A program made the position numbers and the translations under genes. DNA of 64,000 nt. Origin: Jaapia argillacea MUCL 33604. Taxonomy: Eukaryota > Basidiomycota > Agaricomycetes > Jaapiales > Jaapiaceae. A model generated the notes under the pieces. The model was not told where the DNA came from. It saw only the letters and a list, made by a program, of their open reading frames with translations, and ran no database searches. How positions within the stretch are numbered: the stretch's first letter is position 1; every line of letters starts with the position of its first letter. This document shows positions 23,270-36,012 of the stretch, piece by piece. The stretch covers positions 24,382-88,381 of the forward strand of contig KL197768.1 of the NCBI GenBank assembly GCA_000697665.1, given 5' to 3'.

Positions 23270-23600
23270 ATTGCGAGTAGAATCGATTTGACAAGTCGGG
23301 GTTTACGAGGTGGTGGGATATGCATGGTGCTTAATGATCGCTGTTATTGAGAGTAGGGGTGAAGAAGACGGGTAGGTTTGAGTCTCGTGGTCGACGGGAT
23401 AACGGGATAGGGAAGGTCAAGTTGGGTCCTGAAGGTGACAACAACGAGTGGGAGAACTGCGTTGCACTGGAAATATAAGCAAGGGAAAGGCGTAATTGGA
23501 TGGGGAAACTCACATTAAGCTATTAATTTCCAGAGACGGAGCTCCAACAGCCAATCATTCCATCCACATCAACCTCAAGGAGACTCAAGCTAGCTTAGCT
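23270..23600. repeat. Duplicated segment, copy A (partner at 32825-33200)
   Basis: The stretch aligns with 32825-33200. Anchors are GAATCGATTTGACAAGTCGG against GAATCAATTTGAAAAATCGG, and later GGAAACTCACATTAAGC against GGAAACTCACATCAAGC. It marks the left part of two larger related units, each of which leads on to a kinase-TPR gene. Confidence 0.55.
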
Positions 23601-24224
23601 CTCTCGCTCCTCGTATGCAACGCCTGAATCCATGTCGGGTCCAGCCTTCGAGTCTGGCACTCGCCACTGAGGCATCCATTACCCTCCTTGTCAGCCCACC
23701 GTCGTCGCTCTCCTCTCCACAGACCTTCCTCTCTCACCTCTTCACACAACACCCTCAGATTCCGATCGACATGACACCCTACCACCCAGTCTTGTCACCC
23801 TCATCGTCCATACCCTCTGATGTACTTCATTCCGTCCTTTCAACAATGAGCCACCAAAGAGAGGGGTCTTCAACGAGTGCTGAAACGCAAATCCATGTGC
23901 GGACACACATGACTGGAGGGAGGTTGGTTGACATACTCTATAACAGGTCAGGATTGTCGAGTGGTAGGTTGGGTTGGTGAAAAGCAATGGCGATGAGGTG
24001 AGGCTGAGATCCCTAGGACTGGTCCAGAACCGAATATAAGTGAGAAATTGTGGACCTTTGGACGAGGATCGTGCTGCATAAGTAGAGGAATGGTTCGGGG
24101 TGCATGACTGGAAGGTGCAATGCGCGAGATTGACCAAGGTTGATTCGGGAAGGCCTACGAGTTCGAGTAGTATGAGGGACATAGGGCGACATATGCAATG
24201 TGTATGCGGAAAGACTCACCACGT

Positions 24225-24545
24225 TCACCAATCCGTAAAAACATGGGCAGCAACCTGCCATACTTCCAACCTCTGAAACCCACCACCCTGGGCTCCAGGT
24301 TTAGCTTCACGTCCGTAAACCGCTGGAATGATCAATCTGATGGTATCACCCACTTTTGCGGCTTCGATCAAGGGATGGGTAGGGGGCCATGTGGCGACGT
24401 GTCGAGTACGAGGGTGGGGAGGGACAGTGAAGGAGAGGGGGACGCGTAGTGTTTGGAGTCGGTGACGAAGACAGCAGTGGTCGGTGGTTTGGGCAGGTGT
24501 GCCGAGTTTCTGGAAGGATGGGGATGGGTTAGAGATGGGAGAGCG
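24225..24545 (-). pseudogene. Truncated copy of the gene at 30859-31677
   Basis: The last ~80 codons are nearly identical to the C-terminus of the intact gene (VGDTIRLIIPAVYGREAKPG, then GGGFQRLEVWQVAAHVFTDW and TGA). Just upstream, about eight bases are missing relative to the intact copy after the T-D-S-K segment, which shifts the frame. The N-terminal two-thirds are missing. It is a clear pseudogene. Confidence 0.7.
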
Positions 24546-24556
24546 GATGGGTTAAC

Positions 24557-24800
24557 TCGAAGCAGTGTCAATCGAGAGTGTTAGGGACTCACAAGTTTCG
24601 GAAAAATGGAGCGACGTGAACTCGATACTCCCAACACCCACATCGTCCCCATGCACAATTCTTTCCAATCCACACCATCCACACCATCCTCATTCTCCAA
24701 CCACTCGACTCCTCCACACAGTCCTCGATACCCTTCGCATCATTTCGATCCCCTCACCACCCACATATGCATACCAATCCTACCCCATCCACCGCAAACG
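24557..24800. repeat. Duplicated segment, copy 2 (partner at 14841-15066)
   Basis: See the copy at 14841. This one continues further to the right because it is not interrupted by the foldback element. A short extra CACACCATC repeat is present. Confidence 0.55.
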
Positions 24801-24909
24801 AATGTCAACGAAAGCTGCAGTCGAGTTCCAGGTCGGTACGGGAACGATGTCTCAGCTTCAGTGGACGGAAGTTAAGTAGTTTTGGTGTATCACTGATACA
24901 GTGTATTTT

Positions 24910-26184
24910 AGTTGTGGCATGTCGGCGGAGAGATAAGGTTAGAATTCATTCTCCGCCATCACTGTGCTCATCGTTTGTCGGCACCCCGCTCATCGACGAC
25001 CACAGCGACGAGTATGCTCCCAACAACAGCCCACCAATCTTCCTGCCTTTTTCCCTCTGAGGATCAAGCATCTCACAGCTCAATTCTGTTCCCCTGCCTG
25101 CCCTCTACTTGTTTCACCTCACCGAGTCTGTTAAGCTGGAACCCTTGGGGACGTCGCGATTTTGACCTATGCCAAGCGGCTAAGAGCCCTGGAGAAGCAT
25201 GTCAACGGATCACATCCAACTAGAGCCTCACATCTCTCTCGAACTTACGCGTTCACGTTCGAGGGACCTGAGCCAACCAGATGAGCGTATACACATATTT
25301 TCGAACTTGTCGTCGTCCAATATTAGCCCAGTGCTCTCCATCTATTCCTCAGATTTGGTCGCGCCCCAATCCTTAGCAAGATCTTCGACCATGCTCTGGC
25401 GATATTCGCGAGACTATTTGAACCCCGGTTCGGACCAGCTACGACGGGTCGTGAGTCTGATACTTTATCGTCTTGAGCATGTCACCGTCGCAGTGCCTAC
25501 AATCATAGCCGAAACCTATCCACATCCTCTCAGACACCTCCCACTTTACATACTACCTCGCAAGCCTCAGCTCTAATTCTGACAATATCAAGTCGAGATC
25601 CCCGCCTCTTACACCGCATGCGACTCCTTGCATTATCGATCGGTGGGCATCTCGCCTTCCTTCAACATTCGCAGAATAGAACAGGCCTCTTGAAGCTTTC
25701 CCACCCGACCTTACGGTCTGCTATAAGCCATTGATCAACTCAGTTCTCAACAACCTGTTCGGGAGTTGCGTGTCTTCGCCGTCTGCTAAGGCGTCTCGAC
25801 AAGCCCTCGTCATTACTCACAGTCAAAATCTGCCTTCAGCACCACCATACTACTTCTTTCGATTTTACCTGGAACTTGTTCGATTCCTTTCGCCACGCTA
25901 CCTTTCGGATACTCATCATCGAGAGCGATCGCGTCGGCGCTTCCATGGGTCTATCTTATCGGCTCTCCCACTGCACGACTATACCCTCTGAAGATTGGGT
26001 TGGCTGTTGTACTGAGGTAGGTGATGTGGTCCGCGTTCGATGGACTAGCTACAGTAGTGTTGGAAGATGACGGTACTTCTTTGAATATGGATTTGTCCCA
26101 GGTTTCGAAAATTAAGTCCGGCCCCTCATTCGTTCATCTCATTTTCAGACATATTCTACAGCTGGTACATTGCGTATACAGTAT
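24910..26184. repeat. 3' flank of kinase gene 2, duplicated at 34738-36012
   Basis: About 1.3 kb is recognisably the same as the region 3' of kinase gene 3. Anchors are the GATAAGGTTAGAATTCATTC block, CTGACAATATCAAGTCGAGA and the run into the gene ends. No intact gene lies inside. The duplicated unit therefore includes the kinase gene plus more than 1 kb of 3' flank. Confidence 0.6.
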
Positions 26185-28814
26185 TTACCTGAAGGGAGAG
26201 GAGAATACACGTGAAAAAAAGTTCCTGCCAACTCGACCTGGTCCAGCCGAAGATGAAGATGAAAGGACCCTACCAAATCTCACCTCCATCTGGTTTATCT
26301 CCTTCAAGTCCTCACGTCTACCCAGAGAATCGTACCGTAACTTGAGTTGTTTGACGAGTCCATCAACTCGTTCGTCAGTCACAGACCCTGGATAGAGGTT
26401 CAGGGCTTCACGGAAAAGTACGATTGACTCGTCCAAATCATACATCCGTCGGGTGTGGAAATATCTGTCACGGAGGTTGGTGGCGAGGGAAGTAAGTGAA
26501 CGAGCTCGAATCACATTGGGACTGTATCGTAGTCCCAGCGCTTCACGTCCCAATGTTACGGCCTCCTCCAAATCTCCAGGGTACCCAGAATGCTTGAATC
26601 GAATGGCAAGACTTTCGGCTAGGGTTTCCAGTGCATTACCACGGTCTCCATCACGCCCATATCGGAGTTTGAGTGCTTCACGTCCCAAGGCTACCGCCTC
26701 CTCCAAATCTCCAAAGTCTCCAATATGCTTGAATCGAGTGGTGAGGTCAAGGGCAAGGTTTTTCAGTGCAAAAGCGCGATCGACATTGGGCTCAGGTCGG
26801 AGTAGCAGTGCTTGACGTCCCAAGCGTACTGCTTCCTCCAAATCTCCAATGTCTCGGGAATACTGAAACCGACGAGCAAGGCTGTTGGCAAGGTAATGGA
26901 GTATCCGGCCCCTATCGCTGTTAGGTTCTGGTTGAAGAGCGCAAGCATCACGATACAACTTGACCGACTCTTCCAAATGCTCGAGTTGACCTGTACGTTT
27001 AAATTCACGAGAGTACTCTTTGGCACGGGAGAACAGCGTCTCCACTGTGGTCAGTAAGAGTTAGCCGAGATCTGACCATATACGGATCAGAGTAACTCAC
27101 ATTCAGCCGCGAACCTTGCTGTTGCTAGACCAGTTGGAGGTAAAATGTTAGGTTGTGCGTCGCGGAGTGTTCGGTCAGAGTAATAGTGAAGCCTGGTGCG
27201 TTCCCTGGAGACGTTATTTTGAATATCGACGTATGGCTCTCGTTCATTCGTACGAATAATGGGTCGATGGTCGCGTTGTGGGGGGGTTATCGTAGCTTCG
27301 GAAAGTTGGGGTATGCGGTCGGAGTAGTGAAGACTGGTGATGGTCCTGGAGACGCCGGTTGGCATATCAGGATACGACTGTACACCGAAGGTAGGAATGG
27401 TGGGCTGACGCGGAGTCGCTATGATGCGTTCGGGTGATTGGGGTGTGCTACCAGAGGCGTGAAGAGCACCGAAGATGTCGCGTTGGACATCAGAGTATGA
27501 TGGCAGACTAACAGGGGAAACGGGGCGAGAAATCTGGCGCGAGGTCGCCGTTTGAGAGTCGAGGAGCGGGGGTGCGTGATTGGGGTAGTGTACGTTGTTG
27601 AAAGTTCTGAAGGCACCGTTCTGGAGACCGTCAATCGGACGTAACTCGACAGCATCCAGTGATGAGGCTATGGTCGAAACATCATCTCCCCGTCTCGTTG
27701 TAGTACCCGGCAGGGGTGAAGCAGGTCCCATATCCGTATGAGATTTGCGTATTGAATCAAAGCGATGAACAAGATCACTCGCACGAGGTCTCGAATCTGG
27801 TTCGTGGGTCCAACATTCCACAGCAAGAGACCACATACGATCATCCAAACCACGCTGTACAATCTCTTCATCAGTCGGTCGAGGGGGGCGGTGTTTTCGC
27901 TCGGTAACCTCGACGTATATCACAGGGTCGGTGAGTCCAGAAAACGGCGAGCGACCAGAAAATATCTAAGCAGGATTAAGATCGAAGGAGTGAAAGATAG
28001 TACTAGGAACTCACTTCGTAAATCGTCATACCGAAGCTATACATGTCGGACCTTGTGTTCCCCAACGTTGCACCAATCATACATTCTGGAGCCATCCAGG
28101 GAAACGTCCCTCCTGGTCCGTTCCGCGTAGTCCTGGCGCTATTAGACTTCGAGATCTCCCTAACTCGGGATAACCCAAAGTCAGACAAACATGCAGTTCC
28201 GTGTTCATCGACCAGTATATTGCACTGATTCGAAATGTTAGCTTCGAAACAGTACACCCACTGAAAGCAAACTCACCCCTTTGAGATCGCCGTGGATGAT
28301 TTTATTCCGATGTAAGTATCGCAATCCCAGGGAGGCCTCATGGAGCTGCGAAGAGTGTCTGCGATGAACACGGTTTTACCGGGAGGATGATTGGATACCC
28401 ACCAATTTCGGTCGACTGGCCTCGGGTTTGAGCGTAAAGAAAGTAAGAGCATCGCCTTGCTGCTTAAGGGCGGAAATGATGAATAGTGGGTCAGAAGAGG
28501 TGTTGCAGCCGTAAAACTCCAGGATGTTGGGGTGTCGAAGTGACTGCCACACCTCGACTTCCTTCTGCAAGATCTGGAGCCAGGGATGAGAGGTCAAGGA
28601 AGAATAGAATCAAATGAAATGGACGGACCTTTGGGGGAATACCTCTCAGTAATACTTTGATCGCCACAGGGTGACCTTCCCAATTTCCACGATATACATC
28701 TCCGAATCCTCCTTGGCCAAGGAGGACGTTCCGCTCAATCTCCACCTCGTTAGGATTGATTACAAAAGTGTTGGATGGACTTGTTGTCGTTTCGGTTGCA
28801 GTTGGATGTTGCAT
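26185..28814 (-). CDS. Protein kinase - linker - TPR protein, gene 2
   Basis: Exons 28629..28814, 28403..28573, 28277..28345, 28015..28224, 27101..27965 and 26185..27044 give 786 aa. All kinase introns fall at the same codons as in genes 1 and 3. The kinase domain has glycine loop GQGGFGDV, Lys53, HGDLK and DFG, with the activation segment ending in APE, so it should be active. The linker (~280-500) contains four spaced motifs of the LHYS type (VHYP, LHAS, LHYS, LHYY), each followed by a Pro/Gln/Ile-rich stretch. The C-terminal ~285 residues are five to six TPR-like units, fewer than in gene 1, and end with a Ser-rich basic tail (RNFFSRVFSS). The promoter region is shared with the relic at 17662. 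Confidence 0.82.
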
Positions 28815-29019
28815 CGCAGCTTACTTGGTTGGTTATGATGGACGAGAACGGGGAAGGGAGACAGATGGCTCAGGATCAGTGCGGGCGGATAGCGGTGGAG
28901 AGTGCCCTCTCAATGCGGTGCCGCAGCGAAGATTCTAGGAACATGGATTTGCAAATGTCAAGCCCGAGGTCCCGAGCTGTGCTGGCGGCAGTGCTCCGTG
29001 ATAGGCGCTTGACGCCAGC

Positions 29020-30858
29020 CATACTCAACTCAATAACTGGTGAGAGTTCAGGGACCACATAAGCGCCAGCTTGTTCTTCCGGTTTGACCTTGTCCTTTTA
29101 TGCTATGTTCTGGGGCGACAAGCGAGCCTACGAGCGCTTTGTTTCGTTTTCTTCAACTTTCAAGCCTCGTGAATACCGGACAAGAGTTTTGAAAGATGGA
29201 AAACGGCAATTTCAAGATTGTCGACGTGAACTTCAAAGCCTGAGATAATTGAATTACCGGGGTGGACGATGGGATGGCGAACTCAGTGGAGTCAAAACAC
29301 ATGTCGTACTTATTTATATCTCCTTTCCTCATGAATAAAGAAACACCTACACTTTGATTCGTCTGGGCCCCTAACAGACGAGGCGAGGAGCATTGTATGC
29401 TTGAAATAAGCGTTCGTTCTTTCGCCGCTCTCCCGTAACTCATTCCAAGCCCCGAAATCCCTCATCACCCATATCCCAATACCCTCCAACCCCGACTCAA
29501 TCCCAAAACTTTTCCAATCCTCAAACGTCACCATCCTCCAAACATGTAACACACAACATCCTCCAACCACCCAATCACCAATATCAGCCTCAGGTATGGT
29601 GTGAGGGTTTCAAGTTGAATCGTCAGGGTCAGGGGGGTCACGTATCGTTTGGGGATTCGAGACTTGGCACATCAATTGTGGGTTCGAGGGTTCAAGACCG
29701 GGTCGTTGGGGGTTCGAGATTAGTGGATAGCGTAAGGGCTTGAGGGTGGAGGATCTCGAGAGTTTCGAATCGAGCGAGCATCCAAGCGTCTCACGTGTCC
29801 GAGAGTCGAATTATCGCGTGTTGAGACTGGAGAGTCCAGTGTTGTTCCTGGGGCGGGAAATCGGAGGACGACGAGTGCCTCTAAGGAGTAGTCGAATGGG
29901 AGGATGGAAAGGGTTGAGTGAGAATTAGATGCGACGAAGTTTGGCCACATACTTCCAGTACGTGCGAGGCAGAAAACGTTTGGCAGTGATGCTGTTACGA
30001 GGTCAGCGATCAATTGGAGGGCCGGAGGAGAGAAACGAGGCTTACCGTCAACCAGTCGTTACGAATATGTCAACCTCCACCATCGTTGTAACCTCGACTC
30101 CACACATGGCCCGGATCTCTCAACAACCCTCGACCTGTCTCTCCACATCCAAACAGACATGTAACCCCACGCGATCACTCATCCGAAGACGCTTCGAGGG
30201 TCGTACGGAGTGTGGTGATATGCGAGAGTCGAGTGGTCCTCCGTGCCGGTCTTCATTGTCAGAGAGTTGGATTGAAAGACGAGGTAGGTAGTATCGAGTG
30301 GCTCTGCGGAGGAGGCGGGGTGAGATTCGTGTGGTGGGGGTAAGGCATCGACTGGATATAAAGGGGCGGAAAGCGAGAGAGTGGCTGGTCACTTGCCTTC
30401 TAGGATCCTATCCAACCGCCGAACCCAGCCATTCCCCAACCCTGTACCTGTACCTGTCTCTCACATCCAACCGGACGATACAAGCCCACGCGATCACTCA
30501 TCGGATGGTGCGAGTCTTGGTGAAGTTGTATTGAGTGTGGTGATGAAGCAGGGCCAAGTGGTCGTCCGGGCAGCGCATATATGCCGTCTTTAATACCGCA
30601 GAGTAGGTTGGGAAGACGAGAGAAGGAAGGGCGGGCGTGCTTTCGTAGGAGGAGGGTGAGATTGGTGATGTGGAGATAAGGCGTAGGTGAAGAGGAAGGG
30701 AAGGAAAGGGATAGAATAGCTGCTCACCATTACGCCGCAAAATCAATCAAGTTTCAGAAACACTGAATGTGATCTCCGGTCAGGGCATGAACGAAGTCTG
30801 AGTAATGATGGTCAATGAACAAACCCATCGAAGGCGAGATTATAAACATACCTAACAT
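29020..30858. other. Gene-poor, degenerate duplicated sequence
   Basis: The part at 29240-29420 resembles 39405-39560, and 29930-30020 resembles 34620-34720 and 40545-40650. This again shows old duplications of one ancestral block. A further tandem duplication links ~30130-30255 and ~30440-30590. Minus-strand frames here and in the copies share short peptides, but all are broken. No intact gene is supported. Confidence 0.4.
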
Positions 30859-31677
30859 TCACCAATCCGTAAAAACGTGCGCTGCAACCTGCCAGACTTC
30901 CAACCTCTGAAACCCACCCCCCTGCGATCCAGGTTTAGCTTCGCGTCCGTAAACCGCTGGGATGATCAGCCTGATGGTATCGCCAACTTGTGCTGCCTCG
31001 AGCAATGGATGGTTACGAGACCAGGTTACAATGTGTTGGGTGCGAGGATGATTAGGGACGGTGAGGGACAGAGGGACGCGTAGGATTTCAGGGTCCTTGG
31101 TGTCGGCGATGAGGATGGAGATCCTCGGTGGTATGGATTGGTGTGCCGGGTTTGGGATAGGGAGCGAGGGATGGTTGGCGGATGTGTTCCTCCTAACCGA
31201 GCTAGTCGGACGATACAACGATACCTCCAACACATCCACGACTCTCCCCACCGCAACCCTCCCGAGCGCAGGCTGCTTGCCCAACTCGGGCATCCTAACC
31301 ATCCAAACGACCTTCCTCGTCGGTCTCTCACAAGTCCACTCCAAATAAACTTTCCTCCTCTTCTCTCGCTCATTCAACGACTGACCGCGACCAGACAACA
31401 CCGTTTCGAGTCGTCTGTGAACGGAAGATCGATGGAACAGTTCGGCGTAGTTGAGGATGGGCACGACCAGTTCTGGTGGGAGGATGAAAGAGAGAAGGAA
31501 TTTGATTTCGAGAGCTGGGTTCGGCAGTAACCTGTGTGACATTGAGGGAGGGTTGGTGGTGGGGAGAGCTGGGTTGCTGGTTGTTTGGTTGGTTGGGCGG
31601 GTAGGACCAAAAGATGCGAGAGGCGTGGCACGAGATGCTGATTGCTTGGGCTTTGACTTGACGTCCCTGCTCAACAT
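30859..31677 (-). CDS. Basidiomycete-specific hypothetical protein with LPPELV motif
   Basis: Single-exon frame of 272 aa from the ATG at 31677. Residues ~66-82 read LPPELVVPILNYAELF, a motif found at the N-terminus of a large mushroom family whose C-terminal part has a conserved W-x-R, G-D-x-I segment. Here the latter is VGDTIRLIIPAVYGREAKPG and the gene ends in VAAHVFTDW. The LPPEL motif resembles a degenerate F-box-like helix, but the function is unknown. No signal peptide or membrane segment is present. A C-terminal pseudogene copy lies at 24225-24545. The gene appears intact. Confidence 0.65.
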   Translation of the reverse strand: MLSRDVKSKPKQSASRATPLASFGPTRPTNQTTSNPALPTTNPPSMSHRLLPNPALEIKFLLSFILPPELVVPILNYAELFHRSSVHRRLETVLSGRGQSLNEREKRRKVYLEWTCERPTRKVVWMVRMPELGKQPALGRVAVGRVVDVLEVSLYRPTSSVRRNTSANHPSLPIPNPAHQSIPPRISILIADTKDPEILRVPLSLTVPNHPRTQHIVTWSRNHPLLEAAQVGDTIRLIIPAVYGREAKPGSQGGGFQRLEVWQVAAHVFTDW

Positions 31678-31832
31678 ACGGACTTGTAATTATTGTTCTT
31701 GTCATTCACTTTGTCCACCAATATTAATGTCTATCTGCTGTCGCCTGCTGTACTTCTGAGAATTTCTGACTTTCCCCGACCCTTACCGCTCGACATGGAT
31801 CCAACGATTGTCAATCACACAGTACCAGCATT

Positions 31833-32293
31833 CTACTGAACGCCAGGGATGTAATATTCCACACTCTCTGCTCCGCGTGGACGCTCCATTCCTTTGATAA
31901 CGTGGACAAGGGCGTGTAGACCAACAACACGAGCAGCATCGAAGCCCAATCCACTCCAAGTTTCTGCACCAACCAACCTCTTCCCGCCCAACCCCATCAA
32001 CCCCACCAACCGCCACCCCCAAAACTCTGATATGCCGTCAGGTCCCACCACTGTACAATGAAACCAAAGGGCAGCGAATGGGAGATACACATCTTACATC
32101 ACGTAGGCATAAGGAGAGTGAAGGGCCGATCGCGTATCGGTCCACTCACCGATCTAAATATCGTGAGTCGCGGTTCTGTCATCAACTCAGTTCTAAGCCA
32201 TAGCAAGGTCCGACCTGTGAAATGGGTTGTCAGGGAAATCTGAACTCCATCAATCCCGAGTCCGAGGAACGATTTTGAGAGGGTTTCGCTCAA
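31833..32293 (-). pseudogene. Possible gene remnant of unknown family
   Basis: Two minus-strand segments read like protein. The upstream one (about 32160-32290) contains SFLGLGIDGVQ, and the downstream one (31833-32053) contains GFDAARVVGLHALVHVIKG and ends YYIPGVQ. A GTGAGT donor and a CAG acceptor separate them, but the phases do not match, so a base seems lost or another exon is missing. The family is not recognised. Confidence 0.35.
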
Positions 32294-32824
32294 TAGACGG
32301 AGCGCGGAGGGTTGGGGTTGGTCGACGATGGGGCTTGGGGCTTGGGATGCTGAAAGTGAAGGGCATACCAGACAAAAACGTCGCTCACCGAACTTTCAGA
32401 TTCGTCTGTGGATCTCCAATCCCCTCTATAGCATCGAATGCTCGCATATACCCAGATATAACACATTCATATTCGAGCGTGTCCTTGATGGAAGTTACAG
32501 GTGATTGCGGAACGTCCTAGCGCCAAAGGAGGGTTTATATTGTTCGAAGGAGACCCCTACGTGAGAACATCGTGACATATTCTCCGAATAGCAAGTCGTA
32601 TGTCCGCCGGAACTTGAAAGATGAGAAGATGAATTCTCGCCGCCGTTGAGAGGGAAGAGCCAGTTCGGAGGGATGAGTCAAACGGAAAATCTTGTGTAGG
32701 AGCTCAGATTGTGATGACAGCACGACGATAGCAAATGTTACTAGAGGACGGAAAGGGCCCTGAAAACTAGGTCGTGAAGGAAGACAGAGGTTTCACGCCC
32801 GCTCCCGAGGAGACGAGCCAACGT

Positions 32825-33200
32825 CATAGTAGAATCAATTTGAAAAATCGGGGTTCATAGGGTGGTGGGATTTGCACAGCACTTAACGATCACTGTTGGC
32901 GAGAGTAGGGCAATTGGGCAGTCGAGGAAGACGGTAAGAGTTAAGTCTCGCGGTCGACGGAAAGAGAGGGTCGAGTCGGGCGATGGTGATGACAACGACG
33001 AGTAGAAGAACTGAATCGCAATGTGAATATAAGCAGAGGAAAGACATCATTGGATGAGGAAACTCACATCAAGCCATTGATTTCTAGAGACGGAGGGGCC
33101 GCTCCGACTCGTCAGCTCAGGTGTACAATCCCCTTCTTATCACCCCAATATCGTCGCTCTCCTCTCCACAGACTACCCTTCCCCCCCTCTTCACATAACA
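32825..33200. repeat. Duplicated segment, copy B (partner at 23270-23600)
   Basis: Right-hand partner of the segment described at 23270. It lies about 3 kb upstream of the end of kinase gene 3, as its partner does relative to gene 2. Confidence 0.55.
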
Positions 33201-34737
33201 CCCTCAGGCCCTCTTCGATGTAACGCCCTACGACTCTCTCGAAACACCCTCACCATCGACACAAATCTCAATTTCAGACTCGATAATTCCACCAAGACTT
33301 CCCTACCGCTACTCGGTCTCGCGTAACTTATCCCGTCCTTTCAATACCCAACCGGGACAGGGAGGGCTTGACGGAAGTGCGGAAACGGGAGTGGATGTGG
33401 TGAGACGGATTCCTGGAGGGTGGTCAAATGGCTGATGGGTTGACATGGGCTTCTGGAAGGCCGTTGAGACGTGCTGAATGGTCAATTATGTCGAAAGTAG
33501 GGGAAGGGGGGCGCAGTATAGTCGTGGGTAACAGGTAAGAATTATCGAGTAGGTAGCGTCGGCATGCCAAGGTCGGGTTGGAAGCGACAGTTGCGGATGG
33601 GGGAGGAGAGCGGTTGGAATTTAGGTTGCTCGAAGTTGTGCTAGTTGGCCGATACAACTGATCACTCTTCTTGGGTTGTACAGGGTATACTGATACAGGA
33701 AGATTGGGCGTTCATCTGAGATGCTGGGTCGTAACGAGCTCAATCGCTAAGGGATGTACACCGTCGGGTTTGATCGAGAGTTGAGATCTGGAAAGGAAGG
33801 ATCGTAAGTAACTCCGTTTCTGCGAGAGGATATGAGGAGTACTAACCAAAAGGCAAGAGGGACAAGGGAAGAGGAGGATGACGCGACGCTCTGTCGACAC
33901 ACAGACCTCAAAGCTACGGACCCAACACTATGTTTCCTCCTAGCAAAACCACCCCCCATCTCCAAAGCTATTCCGACCTTCATCCCAAGCTCCACAAAGG
34001 TGGATCCCTTCCAACTCCCAACTCCCTTCACACAACCCTATCCCCAACCTATTCCAAACCCGAAACACCTCATCCTCCCACTACACAAATCCCAATACCT
34101 CCAGCCCCAGCCCCAGCCTCGACCAACCCTCTCGATTCCCCAACCACCCAAATTCCAATCCCAATCCTCAAATCCCACTATCCCTAATCACCCAAAGTCC
34201 CAAGCTTATCGCACTTTCATCTTCCAATCACCCGATCACCAAGCTCCCTGAAATCACCCAACAGACCACATCACGTATCATTCGGGGTGAATGAGTCGTC
34301 ACTCGTATATCCCTAGGATCGTTCGAGGGTCCCAGAATGAAGTGCCGGGGGGTTAGGAGAGTCAGGTATCGCTCGGGGAGTCGAGGTTGGACCGCTGGGA
34401 GTTTGAGAAGGTGTGTTGTGGGAAGATTCGGATTCGAGTATCCCGAGGGCGGGGGCGGCGTGTCTTGCGAGCGTTTAAGCATCTATCACCCGAGAGTTGA
34501 ATTGCCACATAGTCGGGGATGAGTGTGGAATCACTCCTGGGTGGGGGAAACCTCAACGAGGACGAGTGCTTCTAGTGAATAGGTTAGTGGGCGGATGGAA
34601 AGGGATTGATAAGGCGAAGACTCTCACCACACTTCCAGCAGGTTAGAGGCAGTCTGCGGAACATATTTTACAACGATGCACGACGATGCTGTGACAAGAT
34701 CAGCAATCAATGTGGGTTAGGACGTTGACCAAGGCCC
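33201..34737. other. Pyrimidine-rich, gene-poor stretch
   Basis: The plus strand from ~33930 to 34240 is rich in CCCAATCC-type runs, so the open frames there are low-complexity. Around 34615-34720 it resembles 29930-30020. No gene is supported. Confidence 0.3.
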
Positions 34738-36012
34738 GAGGCACGTCGGCGGACAGATAAGGTTGGAATTCATTCTCCGATCCCATCGTTTGTCGGCACC
34801 CGCTCATCGTCGATGACAGTGGCGAGCACGCTCACACCAGCAACCTACCAATCTTCCAGCTCTGACGTTCGAGTATTACACAACTCACCTCTGTTTCTCA
34901 GCCTCCCTCTACTTGTTCCACCTTAGCGACTCTATCTAACTAGAACCGTTGCACTAGCAGACACCGGGATTTTGACTTACGACGAGCGGCCAAGCGCCCT
35001 GGAGTGCAGAGGAATTGCATCTTATCAGACCCCTCATATCTCTCGAGGTTTCACGTCGGAGGAACTTGCGCCAAATCTGATGGGCGTGTATACATACTCA
35101 CCGATTTGTCGTCACTCAATATTAGCCCCACCGCTACTCTGCATTATTCCTCTCATTAGGCCACGCCCTCCGTATTTCGATGGGAACCATGATCTTCGAC
35201 CTTGCTCTGAGGGCATTGCTAGAGTCGTTAAACCCTGGTTTGGACCAGCTACGACGCGTCGTGAGTCCGATACTTTATCTTCCCAAGCATATACCCGTCG
35301 CACTCCCTACAATTATAACCGAACCCTATTCAGATCCTCAGACATCGCCCACTCCCACTTTATATGCTGCCTCGCCAGACTCAGCTTTAATTCTGACAAT
35401 ATCAAGTCGAGATCCCCGCCTCCTACAACACACTCGACTCCTCCTATTCATCTTCTATTACTGATCGGCGTGTATCTCGTCTTTCTTGAACATTCGCAGG
35501 AACAGGCCCCACTGAGGGTGTCCCAAACCAAACTTACGAGCTGTTACATCTCATTGATCCATTCAGGTGTCTTCAACCTGCTCGGGAGGTGCGCGTCTTC
35601 GCCGTCGGCTACTCGACTCAAGCTCTCCGCGCAAGTACTCACAGTCACACTCTGCCTTCAGCACCACCATGCAACTTATCCAAATTGCATCCAGAACCTG
35701 TGCGATTTCCTTTCGCCGTGACTACCTTTCAGATATTCATCATCAAGACTGACGTCGTGTCGTCGCTTCGACGGATCTATCTCACCGATTCTCTTACAGA
35801 ACGAATATCCGCTCGGAAGATTGGGCTGGCCGCATTGCGGAGGTGGGGTCCGGGTCCGTGTTGTTCGCTGGACTAGCGACGGGATCATTGGGGCGATGAA
35901 GGGAATTCTTTTAGGATTTGTGCGAGGTTGGGATAACCAAGTCGTGCTGTGCTCACGTGTTCATCGCGTTTTCAGACACATTCTGAGGCTGGTACATTCA
36001 CATGGACAGTAT
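34738..36012. repeat. 3' flank of kinase gene 3, duplicated at 24910-26184
   Basis: Partner of the block at 24910. Plus-strand open frames here are not conserved with their counterparts at the protein level. Confidence 0.6.

Noticed and set aside
33832-34251. Plus-strand Pro/Gln-rich frame
   Set aside because: Generated by a low-complexity pyrimidine-rich run; not conserved in the related block.
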